Source of the DNA: a virus
Strand: one strand, 5' to 3'
IMG/VR virus record: IMGVR_UViG_3300043469_001328
Location: 1 to 36,197 of that record
DNA length: 36,197 bases
Part shown: positions 16,530 to 24,236 of the stretch, one piece after another
How the letters are laid out: every line of letters starts with the position of its first letter
Numbering within the stretch: the first letter of the stretch is position 1
Program-made: the position numbers and the translations under genes
The notes under the pieces: model-generated
What the model saw: the letters and a program-made list of their open reading frames with translations, nothing else
Database searches by the model: none
Told to the model about the DNA's origin: nothing

Positions 16530-19001
16530 TTATGGTCTAGTTGGTGTTGGTGTTGGTGTTGGTGTTTCTCCACCAGCAGTTGGTGTTGGTGTTGGTGTTT
16601 CTCCACCAGCAGTTGGTGTTGGTGTTGGTGTTTCTCCTCCCGGTGTTGATGTTACTGTTGCGGTTACTGTTGGAGTAATACCTGTAACTTCAGGAGTATT
16701 ACTTGGTGTTACACTAGGTGTTGGTGTTGGTGTCACATTAAAAGTTGAACCTGTCGTTTCACCTGTAAAATCATATTGTGTCGACCCTGTCACATCAAAT
16801 GTAACTCCAGTGAATGAACTTACTTGTGTTAAATCATTATAATCGTAGTCTACAAATACTTGAGTATAACCACTTGTTTGTCCTGATAAAATTTCTACAG
16901 AACTATTAATTACTAATGGTGGTCCTGTAATAGTCCCTAATACATTAGTGAAATTAATAGTAATATCATCAGTTACTACTTGATTAGCAACTGCCTGATA
17001 TCCTGCACCTACTGAACCTTCAAAATAAAATCCCTCTAATTGAATTATAATAGGTGTTGCACAACCTAATGGGTTTACTGATGTAACTTCACCTACACCT
17101 CCGGTTACCTGATATGTTGCAGTTCCATTAGAATAATATCCATTAGAAGCTGTTGTTGATAACAATGTGTTAGTGTACAATATCTCACCAAGATTTGGTC
17201 CTATACCCGCAGCAATCGCTCCATAAAGAGTTATTGGTGAATTATCAAAATTATCACAAGCCGTTGCCGGAACAGTTGCATCATAACCTAATGTATAAGT
17301 GTAGTAACCAATTGTTTGAGTCGGTGTTTGAGTTAAGGTTGGTGTTTGTGTTTGAGTCTGAGTTAATGTTGGTGTATTAGTTGGGGTTTGAGTTTGAGTT
17401 TGAGTTACAGTTTGAGTTGGTGTTAATGTAACACAAATACTAAATCCTCCAACAATAGAACCGTCAGATGATAACTGAACTATATTTTGACTATTATTAT
17501 AATAACCTGTCATATCAATTGTAGTTGGACCTGCTAATACATTATAGAATATGGTATTTTCATCAAAATTAACTTTATCACCATAAATCGTAATTGTTGA
17601 ATTGTATTGACCACAAGCTTCGTCATATGTTGAACCCGGATAAACCGTAAATGCAAACCTAGTTTGAGTTGGTGTTGGTGTTGGGGTTGTTGATGCGGTG
17701 TTTGTCGGTGTTACTGACGCTGTATTTGTTGGTGTTGACGTATTTGTTGGTGTTGGGGTTGAAGTCTCCGTATTAGTTGGTGTTTGAGTTAAAGTTTGAG
17801 TCGGTGTTTGAGTAGTTGTTGGTGTGTTAGTTGGTGTTTGAGTTAAAGTTTGTGTTGGTGTTAAAGTGATACAATTTGAAAACCCTCCGCTTTCAACACC
17901 ATTATTTAATTGTACTACAATTTGTGAGTAGTTATAATAACCTGTTAATCCTGTTGTGTCCGGACCTACGATATTATTGTAAAATACTGTGTTATTATCA
18001 AATAATGAAGAGTCACCATAAATAACTACTGTTGAATTATATTGACCACACGCAGCATCATAAGTAGACCCCGGATAAACTGTAAATGGGAATCTATTCG
18101 CTGTTGGTGTATTAGTTGGTGTTGTAGTAGGTGTTGGAGTATTTGATGCAGTAACTGACGGTGTTGGACTTTGAGTCGTCGTATTTGTCGGTGTTTGCGT
18201 TAAAGTCGGTGTTGGCGTTAAGGTAATTACCCCAACACAACCATTCGGGTCAGATGAAGTAATTTCACCTAATCCACCTGTTATTAAGAACCATGAAATT
18301 CCATTAGAATAATAACCATTACTAGCTGGTGTAGATAACAATGTGTCATCATATAAAAACTCACCTACATTAGGACCTATACCACCAGAAACAGCACCAT
18401 AGTAATTTGATGGTGAATTTGAGTCATTACAAGATTCTTGGATTGTTGCCCCGTAACCTAACGAGTAACTATAATATGAGATAGTTTGTGTTGGTGATGC
18501 AGTATTTGTCGGTGTATTAGTTGGCGATGCTGTATTTGTAGGAGTTTGTGTTGGTGTCTCCGTATTTGTTGGTGTTGGAGTTGGAGTTGATGTCTCCGTA
18601 TTTGTAGGAGTTGGAGTACTAGTTGATGTCACCGTACTTGTTGGTGTTTGAGTAGGAGTTTCCGTATTAGTAGGAGTTGGAGTATTAGTTGAAGTATTTG
18701 TTGGTGTCTGAGTGTTTGTCGGAGTTTGAGTTTGAGTTGGAGTTTGCGTAGGGGTTGTTGACTGAGTAGGTGTTTGAGTTGGCGTAGCACTTACTGCAGG
18801 AAACACTCCTAAGTTAACTAAAACTACGGAACTTCTGAATGATGGAGCAATTGAATATGTATTATCAATCAACCAAATATTTTTTGTTTGATTTGGATTC
18901 AATTCAACCTGATATTCCCATAGAGAGTCATCACATCTTCTATAGTTAAAGTTCACTAAAGTAGAACCAGTGTTTGTTAAAGTATATTTACTACATGCCA
19001 T
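16530..19001 (-). CDS. Thr/Pro-rich modular virion protein with duplicated domains (A-B-B-A)
   Basis: An 823-residue protein built from small globular modules joined by Thr/Pro linkers. Residues 1-70 are an N-terminal cap ([10 protein letters not shown]..., Cys3) shared in outline with the gene at 21547. Linker 72-173 is almost only T, P, N, S, Q. Module A1 (174-260) and A2 (564-652) are copies, with [12 protein letters not shown] versus [13 protein letters not shown] and ASNGYYSNG in both. Module B1 (302-380) and B2 (448-526) are copies ([18 protein letters not shown]). A beta-domain follows at 653-756, and the end is three [11 protein letters not shown]-like repeats. There is no signal peptide, so it is probably a virion surface fibre or decoration rather than a secreted protein. 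The linkers resemble mucins and could be O-glycosylated (inference). Confidence 0.85.
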   Translation of the reverse strand: MACSKYTLTNTGSTLVNFNYRRCDDSLWEYQVELNPNQTKNIWLIDNTYSIAPSFRSSVVLVNLGVFPAVSATPTQTPTQSTTPTQTPTQTQTPTNTQTPTNTSTNTPTPTNTETPTQTPTSTVTSTSTPTPTNTETSTPTPTPTNTETPTQTPTNTASPTNTPTNTASPTQTISYYSYSLGYGATIQESCNDSNSPSNYYGAVSGGIGPNVGEFLYDDTLLSTPASNGYYSNGISWFLITGGLGEITSSDPNGCVGVITLTPTPTLTQTPTNTTTQSPTPSVTASNTPTPTTTPTNTPTANRFPFTVYPGSTYDAACGQYNSTVVIYGDSSLFDNNTVFYNNIVGPDTTGLTGYYNYSQIVVQLNNGVESGGFSNCITLTPTQTLTQTPTNTPTTTQTPTQTLTQTPTNTETSTPTPTNTSTPTNTASVTPTNTASTTPTPTPTQTRFAFTVYPGSTYDEACGQYNSTITIYGDKVNFDENTIFYNVLAGPTTIDMTGYYNNSQNIVQLSSDGSIVGGFSICVTLTPTQTVTQTQTQTPTNTPTLTQTQTQTPTLTQTPTQTIGYYTYTLGYDATVPATACDNFDNSPITLYGAIAAGIGPNLGEILYTNTLLSTTASNGYYSNGTATYQVTGGVGEVTSVNPLGCATPIIIQLEGFYFEGSVGAGYQAVANQVVTDDITINFTNVLGTITGPPLVINSSVEILSGQTSGYTQVFVDYDYNDLTQVSSFTGVTFDVTGSTQYDFTGETTGSTFNVTPTPTPSVTPSNTPEVTGITPTVTATVTSTPGGETPTPTPTAGGETPTPTPTAGGETPTPTPTPTRP
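16533..16640 (-). repeat. 33-bp tandem repeats encoding [11 protein letters not shown]
   Basis: Three consecutive units encode [22 protein letters not shown] and [14 protein letters not shown]. Two 33-bp copies are nearly identical at DNA level (GTTGGTGTT runs plus TCTCCACCAGCA), which makes the C-terminus prone to copy-number change by slippage. Confidence 0.9.
17046..17312 (-). repeat. module A2, copy of module A1
   Basis: Encodes residues 564-652 of the 823-residue protein. It shares [36 protein letters not shown] and GGVGEVTS with module A1 at 18222-18482, from which it is separated by two B modules. Confidence 0.88.
17424..17660 (-). repeat. module B2, copy of module B1
   Basis: Encodes residues 448-526. 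[20 protein letters not shown] and [12 protein letters not shown] match module B1 at 17862-18098 closely, indicating recent tandem duplication together with a Thr/Pro linker. Confidence 0.9.
17862..18098 (-). repeat. module B1
   Basis: Encodes residues 302-380 of the 823-residue protein: [35 protein letters not shown] and GGFSNCITL. Two cysteines are conserved with B2. A more distant relative appears as residues 121-205 of the protein at 19073-21508 (RYLFTNICHDESD...). Confidence 0.88.
18222..18482 (-). repeat. module A1
   Basis: Encodes residues 174-260, a beta-rich module with two cysteines, following the longest Thr/Pro linker. Paired with A2 at 17046-17312. Confidence 0.88.
18483..18788 (-). 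repeat. Thr/Pro low-complexity linker (longest of the set)
   Basis: Encodes residues 72-173, composed almost entirely of TPT, TNT, TQT and TET triplets. The DNA on the + strand is a degenerate run of GTTGGTGTT-like 9-mers. Other linkers of the same type lie at about 16533-16733, 17313-17423, 17661-17861, 18099-18221 and repeatedly within 19073-21508. Confidence 0.9.
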
Positions 19002-19018
19002 GTTATTTCTGTTTAACT

Positions 19019-19025
19019 ATAAATA
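19019..19025 (-). promoter_or_regulatory. RTATTTAT element before the 823-residue gene
   Basis: The - strand reads TATAGTATTTATAGTTAAACAG, with TATTTAT 17 bases before the ATG at 19001. It overlaps a 17-base palindrome (AATACTAT-A-ATAGTATT, 19022-19038). The palindrome may be an operator or part of the promoter. Confidence 0.4.
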
Positions 19026-19072
19026 CTATAATAGTATTGATTTTATGTTTTTATGCTAAAATTTATTTTTTA

Positions 19073-21508
19073 TTAATTACTGATGGTGACTTCTACAATA
19101 TCTGTGGATAGTAAAGCAACACCACCTAGTGTTAGTGATAGAGACGGATTTAGTAAAGTACCTGTTGAAATTTCTACATTATTAAGTTTTACAATATAAC
19201 TTACTGTACCACCATTTACATCAACAGCAGGATTAGTAGATGTTGTTCCATGAGTCCCATAAAGTGTAGTACCTATATTAACCGGGAAACCAGTAGAATA
19301 ACCACTACCACTTACAACACTAAGTAAACTAACAAAACCACTATCATCAGTAATATAGTCAAATTTTGCGGTTCCACTTGTTGTGTTATTAATTAATGTA
19401 ATATTAATACCTGGTGTATGTGTAGGTGTTATAGATGGTGTATTAGTTTGAGTTTGGGTATTTGTAACCGTAGGTGTTGGTGTATTAGTTGGTGTCTGTG
19501 TCTGAGTTGTTGTTGGTGTAGGAGTTATTGCGGAAATACAATCGGCACAACTAGAATAGTAAGTTATTGGATTACTTCCATCTGTAGGTGTTGTATTAGT
19601 TTTATTAACAATTGTATAACATTCAGTTGCGGTCGCTCCTGTGAACTCTAAATAGAATGTGTCACCAGGGAAAAGACCTGGACTCAACAAATTAGCGACA
19701 ATAACATTAGAACTACTACATCCTGAGATGGTGTAAGTAGTAATTGTACTTAAATCAGTTGGTGTTGGAGTCGGAGTTTTTGTGTTAGTTGGAGTTTGAG
19801 TTGGTGTCTGTGTATTAGTTGTTGTTGGTGTAGGAGTTGGTACAATTTCAAGAGTAAATTTATAAAAAGTTGAACCACTACCCCAAGTCCAATCATAACT
19901 TCCCGGAGTTAATCCTAAACTTGAAATGGTTTTTCCATTGTAAATTGTTGAACCAGTCATAAAACTACCTGAAGTATATGTAGAAGGAAGTAGTATAAAA
20001 CTATTACCCCCCACTCCAAAAGGACTTCCTGTCGAAGTATCCCCAAATATTTGTGGACCAGAACCAAAACTAACTGGACTTGTAAATGTAATACCTGAAA
20101 TTGGGTCGTATCTATTCAATTCTGATACATTAGAATCAGAACCAATTAAAATTTGACGACTACCAGGATACACATAACTATCGATGGCTTGAAGGTTTAC
20201 GAATTGAAATAAACCTGTATAATCAATAGCCCCTGAACCTGACATCACAACATTAGGTCCATCTTCAAACACTCTAACATAATAATTAGGTGCAGGAATT
20301 GTTGGTGTCGGAGTTGGTGTTCCCGTGTTAGTCGGAGTATTAGTTGGTGTTGTTGTTGGTGTCTGTGTCTGAGTTGTTGTCGGTGTAGGAGTTGGTACGT
20401 CACTAATTGTTACTACTACTATATCGGTTGATAATAAAGGTTCAAATCCTAATGTTAAATACACCCAATCCCCACTAGGTAAGGTTGCGGTATAAAATTG
20501 TTGGAAGCTACCGTTAAAGTCCACTCTAACAACAAAACTTAACCCATTAGAACCACCTATAACGGCCTTAGGACCATTCGAGGTTCCGGTTTGATAACCA
20601 TAAGTTGTACTACCTCCGGATACAGGTAATGAACCTATTTGGTTTTCTAAAATAATTGAACCTGAATCATCTGTAAGTCCAGAGATAGTCACACCATTTG
20701 TTGTATTATTAATTAATGTAATATTAATACCTGATGTTGTTGTTGGTGTTGGTGTGTTAGTCGGAGTTCCCGTGTTAGTCGGAGTTTGATTTGGTGTCCC
20801 CGTATTAGTTGGTGTTACGGTTGGAGTTGATGTGTTTGTCGGAGTTGGCGTTAGTGTTCCTGTATTTGTTGGTGTTGGGGTTGGAGTAACATTACATGGT
20901 CCAACAAGGGTTAGAGTTGCACCACTTGTACATCCCGGTCCACATTCAGTACTTGCAACATAACTAAAACCACTAATTGAATACCATCCTTCAGGGTTTC
21001 CTGTATTAGGACCTGAGGCATCTGACCATATTAATGTACTTGCACTAAACACAGGGTTATTAGTCCATACTGTTGCAGTTCCAAGACAATCACAAGCTCC
21101 TGTCACATCCGATTCATCATGACAAATATTAGTGAAAAGATATCTGGTTATTTCTGTAGGTGTTGGAGTTGGAGTTGGTGTACTAGTTGGTGTACTCGTA
21201 TTAGTTAGAGTATTTGTTGGCGTATTAGTTGGCGTACTCGTATTCGTCGGTGTACTAGTTGGTGTATTAGTTGGAGTTGAAGTACTAGTCACTGTTGGCG
21301 TAGGTGTCGGAGCTAAAACATCTAAACTATAAGTGTACCCATATGTTGGCACATAACAATTATATGTTCCATAAACATATTCTGAAATATAGTTAAATGG
21401 GAATACTTGAGACCCAAGACTTATTGTTCCACCTGATTGAGGTAGAAACGTTACATTAGTGGTTAAACCACTTAAATTATCACTAAAAATTCTTATTCCG
21501 ATTGCCAT
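19073..21508 (-). CDS. Thr/Pro-rich modular virion protein with PEP-CTERM-like and duplicated domains
   Basis: An 811-residue protein. Residues 1-66 form an N-terminal beta cap. A linker at 67-119 leads to a cysteine-bearing B-like module (121-205). After a linker comes module C1 (260-369, GINITLINNTTNG...LLSTDIVVVTISD). A 408-556 module has LGLTPGSYDWTWGSGS and a GSGAIDYTGL stretch, as in exported bacterial proteins with PEP-CTERM tails. A cysteine-rich module spans 586-660 (ISGCSSS, SSCADC), and module C2 (700-811), a copy of C1, ends the protein. There is no signal peptide or membrane anchor. It is most likely a tail or capsid fibre made with its two Thr/Pro-rich neighbours. The modules suggest ligand (glycan or surface) binding, but none has an assigned function here. 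Confidence 0.85.
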   Translation of the reverse strand: MAIGIRIFSDNLSGLTTNVTFLPQSGGTISLGSQVFPFNYISEYVYGTYNCYVPTYGYTYSLDVLAPTPTPTVTSTSTPTNTPTSTPTNTSTPTNTPTNTLTNTSTPTSTPTPTPTPTEITRYLFTNICHDESDVTGACDCLGTATVWTNNPVFSASTLIWSDASGPNTGNPEGWYSISGFSYVASTECGPGCTSGATLTLVGPCNVTPTPTPTNTGTLTPTPTNTSTPTVTPTNTGTPNQTPTNTGTPTNTPTPTTTSGINITLINNTTNGVTISGLTDDSGSIILENQIGSLPVSGGSTTYGYQTGTSNGPKAVIGGSNGLSFVVRVDFNGSFQQFYTATLPSGDWVYLTLGFEPLLSTDIVVVTISDVPTPTPTTTQTQTPTTTPTNTPTNTGTPTPTPTIPAPNYYVRVFEDGPNVVMSGSGAIDYTGLFQFVNLQAIDSYVYPGSRQILIGSDSNVSELNRYDPISGITFTSPVSFGSGPQIFGDTSTGSPFGVGGNSFILLPSTYTSGSFMTGSTIYNGKTISSLGLTPGSYDWTWGSGSTFYKFTLEIVPTPTPTTTNTQTPTQTPTNTKTPTPTPTDLSTITTYTISGCSSSNVIVANLLSPGLFPGDTFYLEFTGATATECYTIVNKTNTTPTDGSNPITYYSSCADCISAITPTPTTTQTQTPTNTPTPTVTNTQTQTNTPSITPTHTPGINITLINNTTSGTAKFDYITDDSGFVSLLSVVSGSGYSTGFPVNIGTTLYGTHGTTSTNPAVDVNGGTVSYIVKLNNVEISTGTLLNPSLSLTLGGVALLSTDIVEVTISN
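19076..19411 (-). repeat. module C2, copy of C1
   Basis: Encodes residues 700-811. Both copies begin GINITLINNTT and end LLSTDIV-V-VTIS; the middle parts have diverged. Being the terminal domain in this copy and internal in C1, it was probably moved by duplication together with a linker. Confidence 0.88.
19841..20287 (-). other. domain resembling exported PEP-CTERM-type bacterial proteins
   Basis: Encodes residues 408-556. VVMSGSGAIDYTGL, GGNSFILLPSTYTSGSFMTG and SLGLTPGSYDWTWGSGSTF follow the order of a domain I recognise from secreted bacterial proteins carrying a PEP-CTERM sorting tail. Here the sorting tail is missing and the domain is embedded between Thr/Pro linkers. The homology is from pattern memory. 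Confidence 0.6.
20402..20731 (-). repeat. module C1
   Basis: Encodes residues 260-369 (GINITLINNTTNGVTISG...STDIVVVTISD), paired with C2 at 19076-19411. It is flanked on both sides by Thr/Pro linkers. Confidence 0.88.
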
Positions 21509-21512
21509 ATTA

Positions 21513-21519
21513 ATAAATA
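21513..21519 (-). promoter_or_regulatory. RTATTTAT element before the 811-residue gene
   Basis: The - strand reads AAAGTATTTATTAATATGGCA, with TATTTAT exactly 4 bases before the ATG at 21508. Spacing is identical to the elements at 1554-1560 and 6266-6272. Confidence 0.4.
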
Positions 21520-21546
21520 CTTTACTTTTCTTATTTTATTTTTTTT

Positions 21547-22110
21547 TTAACAAACACCTTCATTTATAATTAATGTTCCGGATATTTGTATAAATTTTGC
21601 ACCATCCGATATTGTAAAATTAGTATTAACCGGAGGTATTGTTAATAATCTATTACCATAAACATTATCACCTATTTCTAATTGAGTGAAAGGTTTTGTC
21701 GAATATACCGTAACATTTGATGGAGTTGCAAATAAATCTACTGATTCACACACATTTTGATACCAACCTCCTGTCCATAAATTTTGTACATATATTGGTT
21801 GTGGTGTATTAGATGGTGTTGCAGTATTTGTTGGTGTTGGAGTCTGAGTAACCGGAGTTGGTGTTAAACTAACTGTAGGAGTTACCGATGGAGTTATTGA
21901 AGGTGTCGGTGTATTTGACGGACACAATCCAATATTATTTATTGTTAACGGAGCACCATAATCTTCTTGAGTTAAATCATCAGCACAAACAAAATCAGTT
22001 TGTAAAGGATTTACTTGTGAAACACTTACAATCCCTGTACAACCTGTCCATTTATAATACCCTTCTTGAATATTATTATAATTGGTTATTTGATATTGAT
22101 AACAACTCAT
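21547..22110 (-). CDS. short Thr/Pro-rich modular virion protein
   Basis: A 187-residue protein: an N-terminal cap (MSCYQYQITNYNNIQEGYYK, Cys3), a Thr/Pro/Ser linker at residues about 65-105, and a C-terminal beta module of about 80 residues (WTGGWYQNVCESVDLFATPS...ISGTLIINEGVC). The cap shares the M-x-C-x-x-Y-x-x-T-N pattern and later Cys with the cap of the 823-residue protein, suggesting that both dock on the same virion partner. It starts 2 bases after the stop of the LamG-like gene, so it is read from the same message. It looks like a minimal version of the two larger fibres: one cap, one linker, one module. Confidence 0.8.
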   Translation of the reverse strand: MSCYQYQITNYNNIQEGYYKWTGCTGIVSVSQVNPLQTDFVCADDLTQEDYGAPLTINNIGLCPSNTPTPSITPSVTPTVSLTPTPVTQTPTPTNTATPSNTPQPIYVQNLWTGGWYQNVCESVDLFATPSNVTVYSTKPFTQLEIGDNVYGNRLLTIPPVNTNFTISDGAKFIQISGTLIINEGVC

Positions 22111-22112
22111 TA

Positions 22113-24185
22113 TTATACAGGTGTTGGGGTTGGAGTTGGGTTTATTGATTCATAGTATAAATCATTACTTGGTATGGAAATATAAAATAAATCATTATCC
22201 GGAATAAAAATGTAAGATAAATTATTATCAGGAATAAAGCTATATGTTAAATCATTATCCGGTATAAACTCATATGTTAAATTACCCTCAGGTATTTCAA
22301 TATAATATAAATCATTTACAGGAATAACAATTCTACAATCCTTACAATCAGGATTTAATAAGTTGTATTTTAACTTTAATAAATTAAAGTTATGTTTTAT
22401 TTGAGATGCATTTAATGGTTCGGTGTACATTCTAAACGCACTTATATCACCAATCATACTACCCCCAAAATATTCTTCTAACTTAATATGAGTTGTAAGA
22501 CCTGAGTAAATTGTATTATCTAAATCGTGTGTTGTTAAACATTCAGGGTCTTGTTGATAAACGATATCATCAATTGTCGGAGGGCATCCACCCGAAAAAG
22601 TTAAGTTATCATGAAGACCTTGAGTTCCTCCACCTAACGAAATATTATAACCAACCCCAATTTGTTTTTCTTTTGGAGTATCTAATAGACGTGGAATAAT
22701 TTCTTCAAAGTTTTCAGCAACCATGAACAATTTACCATTCACATAGAACTTCATAGTTCCTAATCTATATTTTTCTTCGGCAGTCCAATTATCGTTGAAT
22801 GTTACAATTTCAGTTGTTGCAGGGTCGTATTTTTCCTCGTGAGTAATTGGTGGTTCGATTAAACTAATACTATTGTTCGCAGTTGTTGCAGTATAAATTT
22901 CTTTAACAATTAATCCAAGACCTCCTTTATTATTTAAATCACAGGCATCAAACCATTCATTTCTTTGAAACACCGCATCAATCTGAACCCAATGTTCAAC
23001 ATTTGAGTAAGTTGTTCCACTACAATCATCAAAGATTCCTCTTGTTGAACACCATTCGGTAACTGAAGTTCCTGTAACATAGGTTACTCCGGTTAAACAA
23101 GTTCCTGTTGTTTCACATCCTCCCGTGATTCGATATGTTTTTACACATAATTTTGGACTTCCTGTATCACCACTTAATCTTAAAGATAACGCATTTGAAA
23201 CTCCATCATATAATGGGTCAGTTTCAGGATATTGGGCACTTACCTCACAAGAACATGGGCAACCACAACTACAATTATATGATGTACCACCTGATTGTTG
23301 ATAAACTTTTAAACAATCATGAGGGTTACTACCTAATAAATTACAAGCACAAGTATCCATACAGGTTAAACCTGAAGTAACTCTTGTATAACCTGAATCT
23401 TGTTTTGGTGAACCATCAGGGTAGTGATAGAATTTGTTTTCCGCTCTCGCACCCATATAAAAGAATGTTCCTTTGTTATTTGGGTATCGAGAATTTAAAC
23501 CAACAGATGTATCACCGGTCCATCTATATCTTAACATAAATTCGGCACTCCAACCTAAATTAGGTCTTTCGGGAAAAATTTGGTAATCATAACCAGCAAC
23601 CTTGTAAAATCCTTGGAAGAATCCACCATCTAATCTTGCAACATATCCAATATCTCCACCGGCATTGTTGTACGATAAATCATACGAATATGAATTATCA
23701 TTCCATAATCTATTCTGTGATGTTGTGAACCCAGTAATTGGGTGCATTTTCATCCTTCTATCGTATTTGTATCTACTAAATTTGTCTGATTGTGTAGTAT
23801 AAAGTCCGGTATTAATTTGAATTGTTTCTCCGGACATATGTTTTACCAAACCATTGTCAATTCCCGTTAAACCAACATCACATAAGTCAGTTATTATAGG
23901 ACAAAAATTTGGGTCAGTATCAGTAGGGTTCCAATAATTTTCTGACACAATAGTGTCATAATCAAATGTACACGCACTTGTCGTACATAAAGTTGTTCCT
24001 GAACTATTAAAATTGAATTTAAACGGCATTCTATTACCATCCAATTCACCAATTAATAAAGGTGAAAAAACAACCTCTTGGTCGTAATCTTTTTCGTCTG
24101 AAGCAAGACAAATGTCCGTGATTTCATTCGCCGGTTTTAGACCCCATCGTCTAAAATTATACTGATTAATGTTTTGATATGCCAT
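22113..24185 (-). CDS. cysteine-rich LamG-like virion protein with C-terminal decapeptide repeats
   Basis: About 690 residues. The N-terminus (MAYQNINQYNFRRWGLKP) is typical of phage structural proteins. The middle has a LamG/concanavalin-like sandwich, seen from LGTMKFYVNGKLFMVAENF and GGSMIGDISAFRMYTEPLNA, preceded by a cluster of some ten cysteines in CACNLLG...CSCGCPCSC. The last 72 residues are six tandem 10-residue repeats of the form x-x-I-P-D-N-D-L-x-Y, then NPTPTPTPV. The open frame begins with TTG at 24191; the ATG at 24185 is the better start. It heads the - strand structural operon and lies downstream of the divergent promoter region. The probable role is a tail or capsid surface protein that binds carbohydrate; this is inference from the LamG fold. 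Confidence 0.85.
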   Translation of the reverse strand: MAYQNINQYNFRRWGLKPANEITDICLASDEKDYDQEVVFSPLLIGELDGNRMPFKFNFNSSGTTLCTTSACTFDYDTIVSENYWNPTDTDPNFCPIITDLCDVGLTGIDNGLVKHMSGETIQINTGLYTTQSDKFSRYKYDRRMKMHPITGFTTSQNRLWNDNSYSYDLSYNNAGGDIGYVARLDGGFFQGFYKVAGYDYQIFPERPNLGWSAEFMLRYRWTGDTSVGLNSRYPNNKGTFFYMGARAENKFYHYPDGSPKQDSGYTRVTSGLTCMDTCACNLLGSNPHDCLKVYQQSGGTSYNCSCGCPCSCEVSAQYPETDPLYDGVSNALSLRLSGDTGSPKLCVKTYRITGGCETTGTCLTGVTYVTGTSVTEWCSTRGIFDDCSGTTYSNVEHWVQIDAVFQRNEWFDACDLNNKGGLGLIVKEIYTATTANNSISLIEPPITHEEKYDPATTEIVTFNDNWTAEEKYRLGTMKFYVNGKLFMVAENFEEIIPRLLDTPKEKQIGVGYNISLGGGTQGLHDNLTFSGGCPPTIDDIVYQQDPECLTTHDLDNTIYSGLTTHIKLEEYFGGSMIGDISAFRMYTEPLNASQIKHNFNLLKLKYNLLNPDCKDCRIVIPVNDLYYIEIPEGNLTYEFIPDNDLTYSFIPDNNLSYIFIPDNDLFYISIPSNDLYYESINPTPTPTPV
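22152..22331 (-). repeat. six 30-bp tandem repeats encoding IPDNDLxYxF
   Basis: Six in-phase units encode IVIPVNDLYY, IEIPEGNLTY, EFIPDNDLTY, SFIPDNNLSY, IFIPDNDLFY and ISIPSNDLYY. Spacing is exactly 10 residues. The regular I-P-x-N-x-L-x-Y pattern suggests a short beta-roll or solenoid stalk. Confidence 0.92.
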
Positions 24186-24189
24186 ATAC

Positions 24190-24221
24190 AATTGATAAAT
24201 ACCTTGATTCGTAGTATTTAT
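24190..24221. promoter_or_regulatory. divergent promoter region with inverted GTATTTAT elements
   Basis: The 51-base gap between the divergent starts at 24185 (-) and 24237 (+) holds ATAAATAC (24195-24202) and GTATTTAT (24214-24221), an 8-bp inverted repeat with an 11-base spacer. Each arm reads GTATTTAT toward its own gene, 9 bases from the - strand ATG and 15 bases from the + strand ATG. Two outward-facing promoters of the same class are the simplest reading. Reading inward, each arm has the T4 late box (TATAAATA on the - strand, GATAAATA on the + strand). Confidence 0.5.
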
Positions 24222-24236
24222 AATTAAAAAGAATAG

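Noticed and set aside
21132-21332. + strand frame rich in Val/Gly that looks like a hydrophobic peptide
   Set aside because: It is the antisense reading of a Thr/Pro linker; the - strand frame is the real gene. The same holds for + strand frames at 17195-17380, 19418-19651 and 21888-22148.
16530-22110. Regular short repeats suggesting a CRISPR array or minisatellite
   Set aside because: The repeats are in frame, encode Thr/Pro linkers inside long open frames, and have no constant repeat with unique spacers.
24186-24191. TTG start of the LamG-like gene
   Set aside because: The ATG two codons later (24185) is a normal start, and MAYQ is a usual N-terminus.
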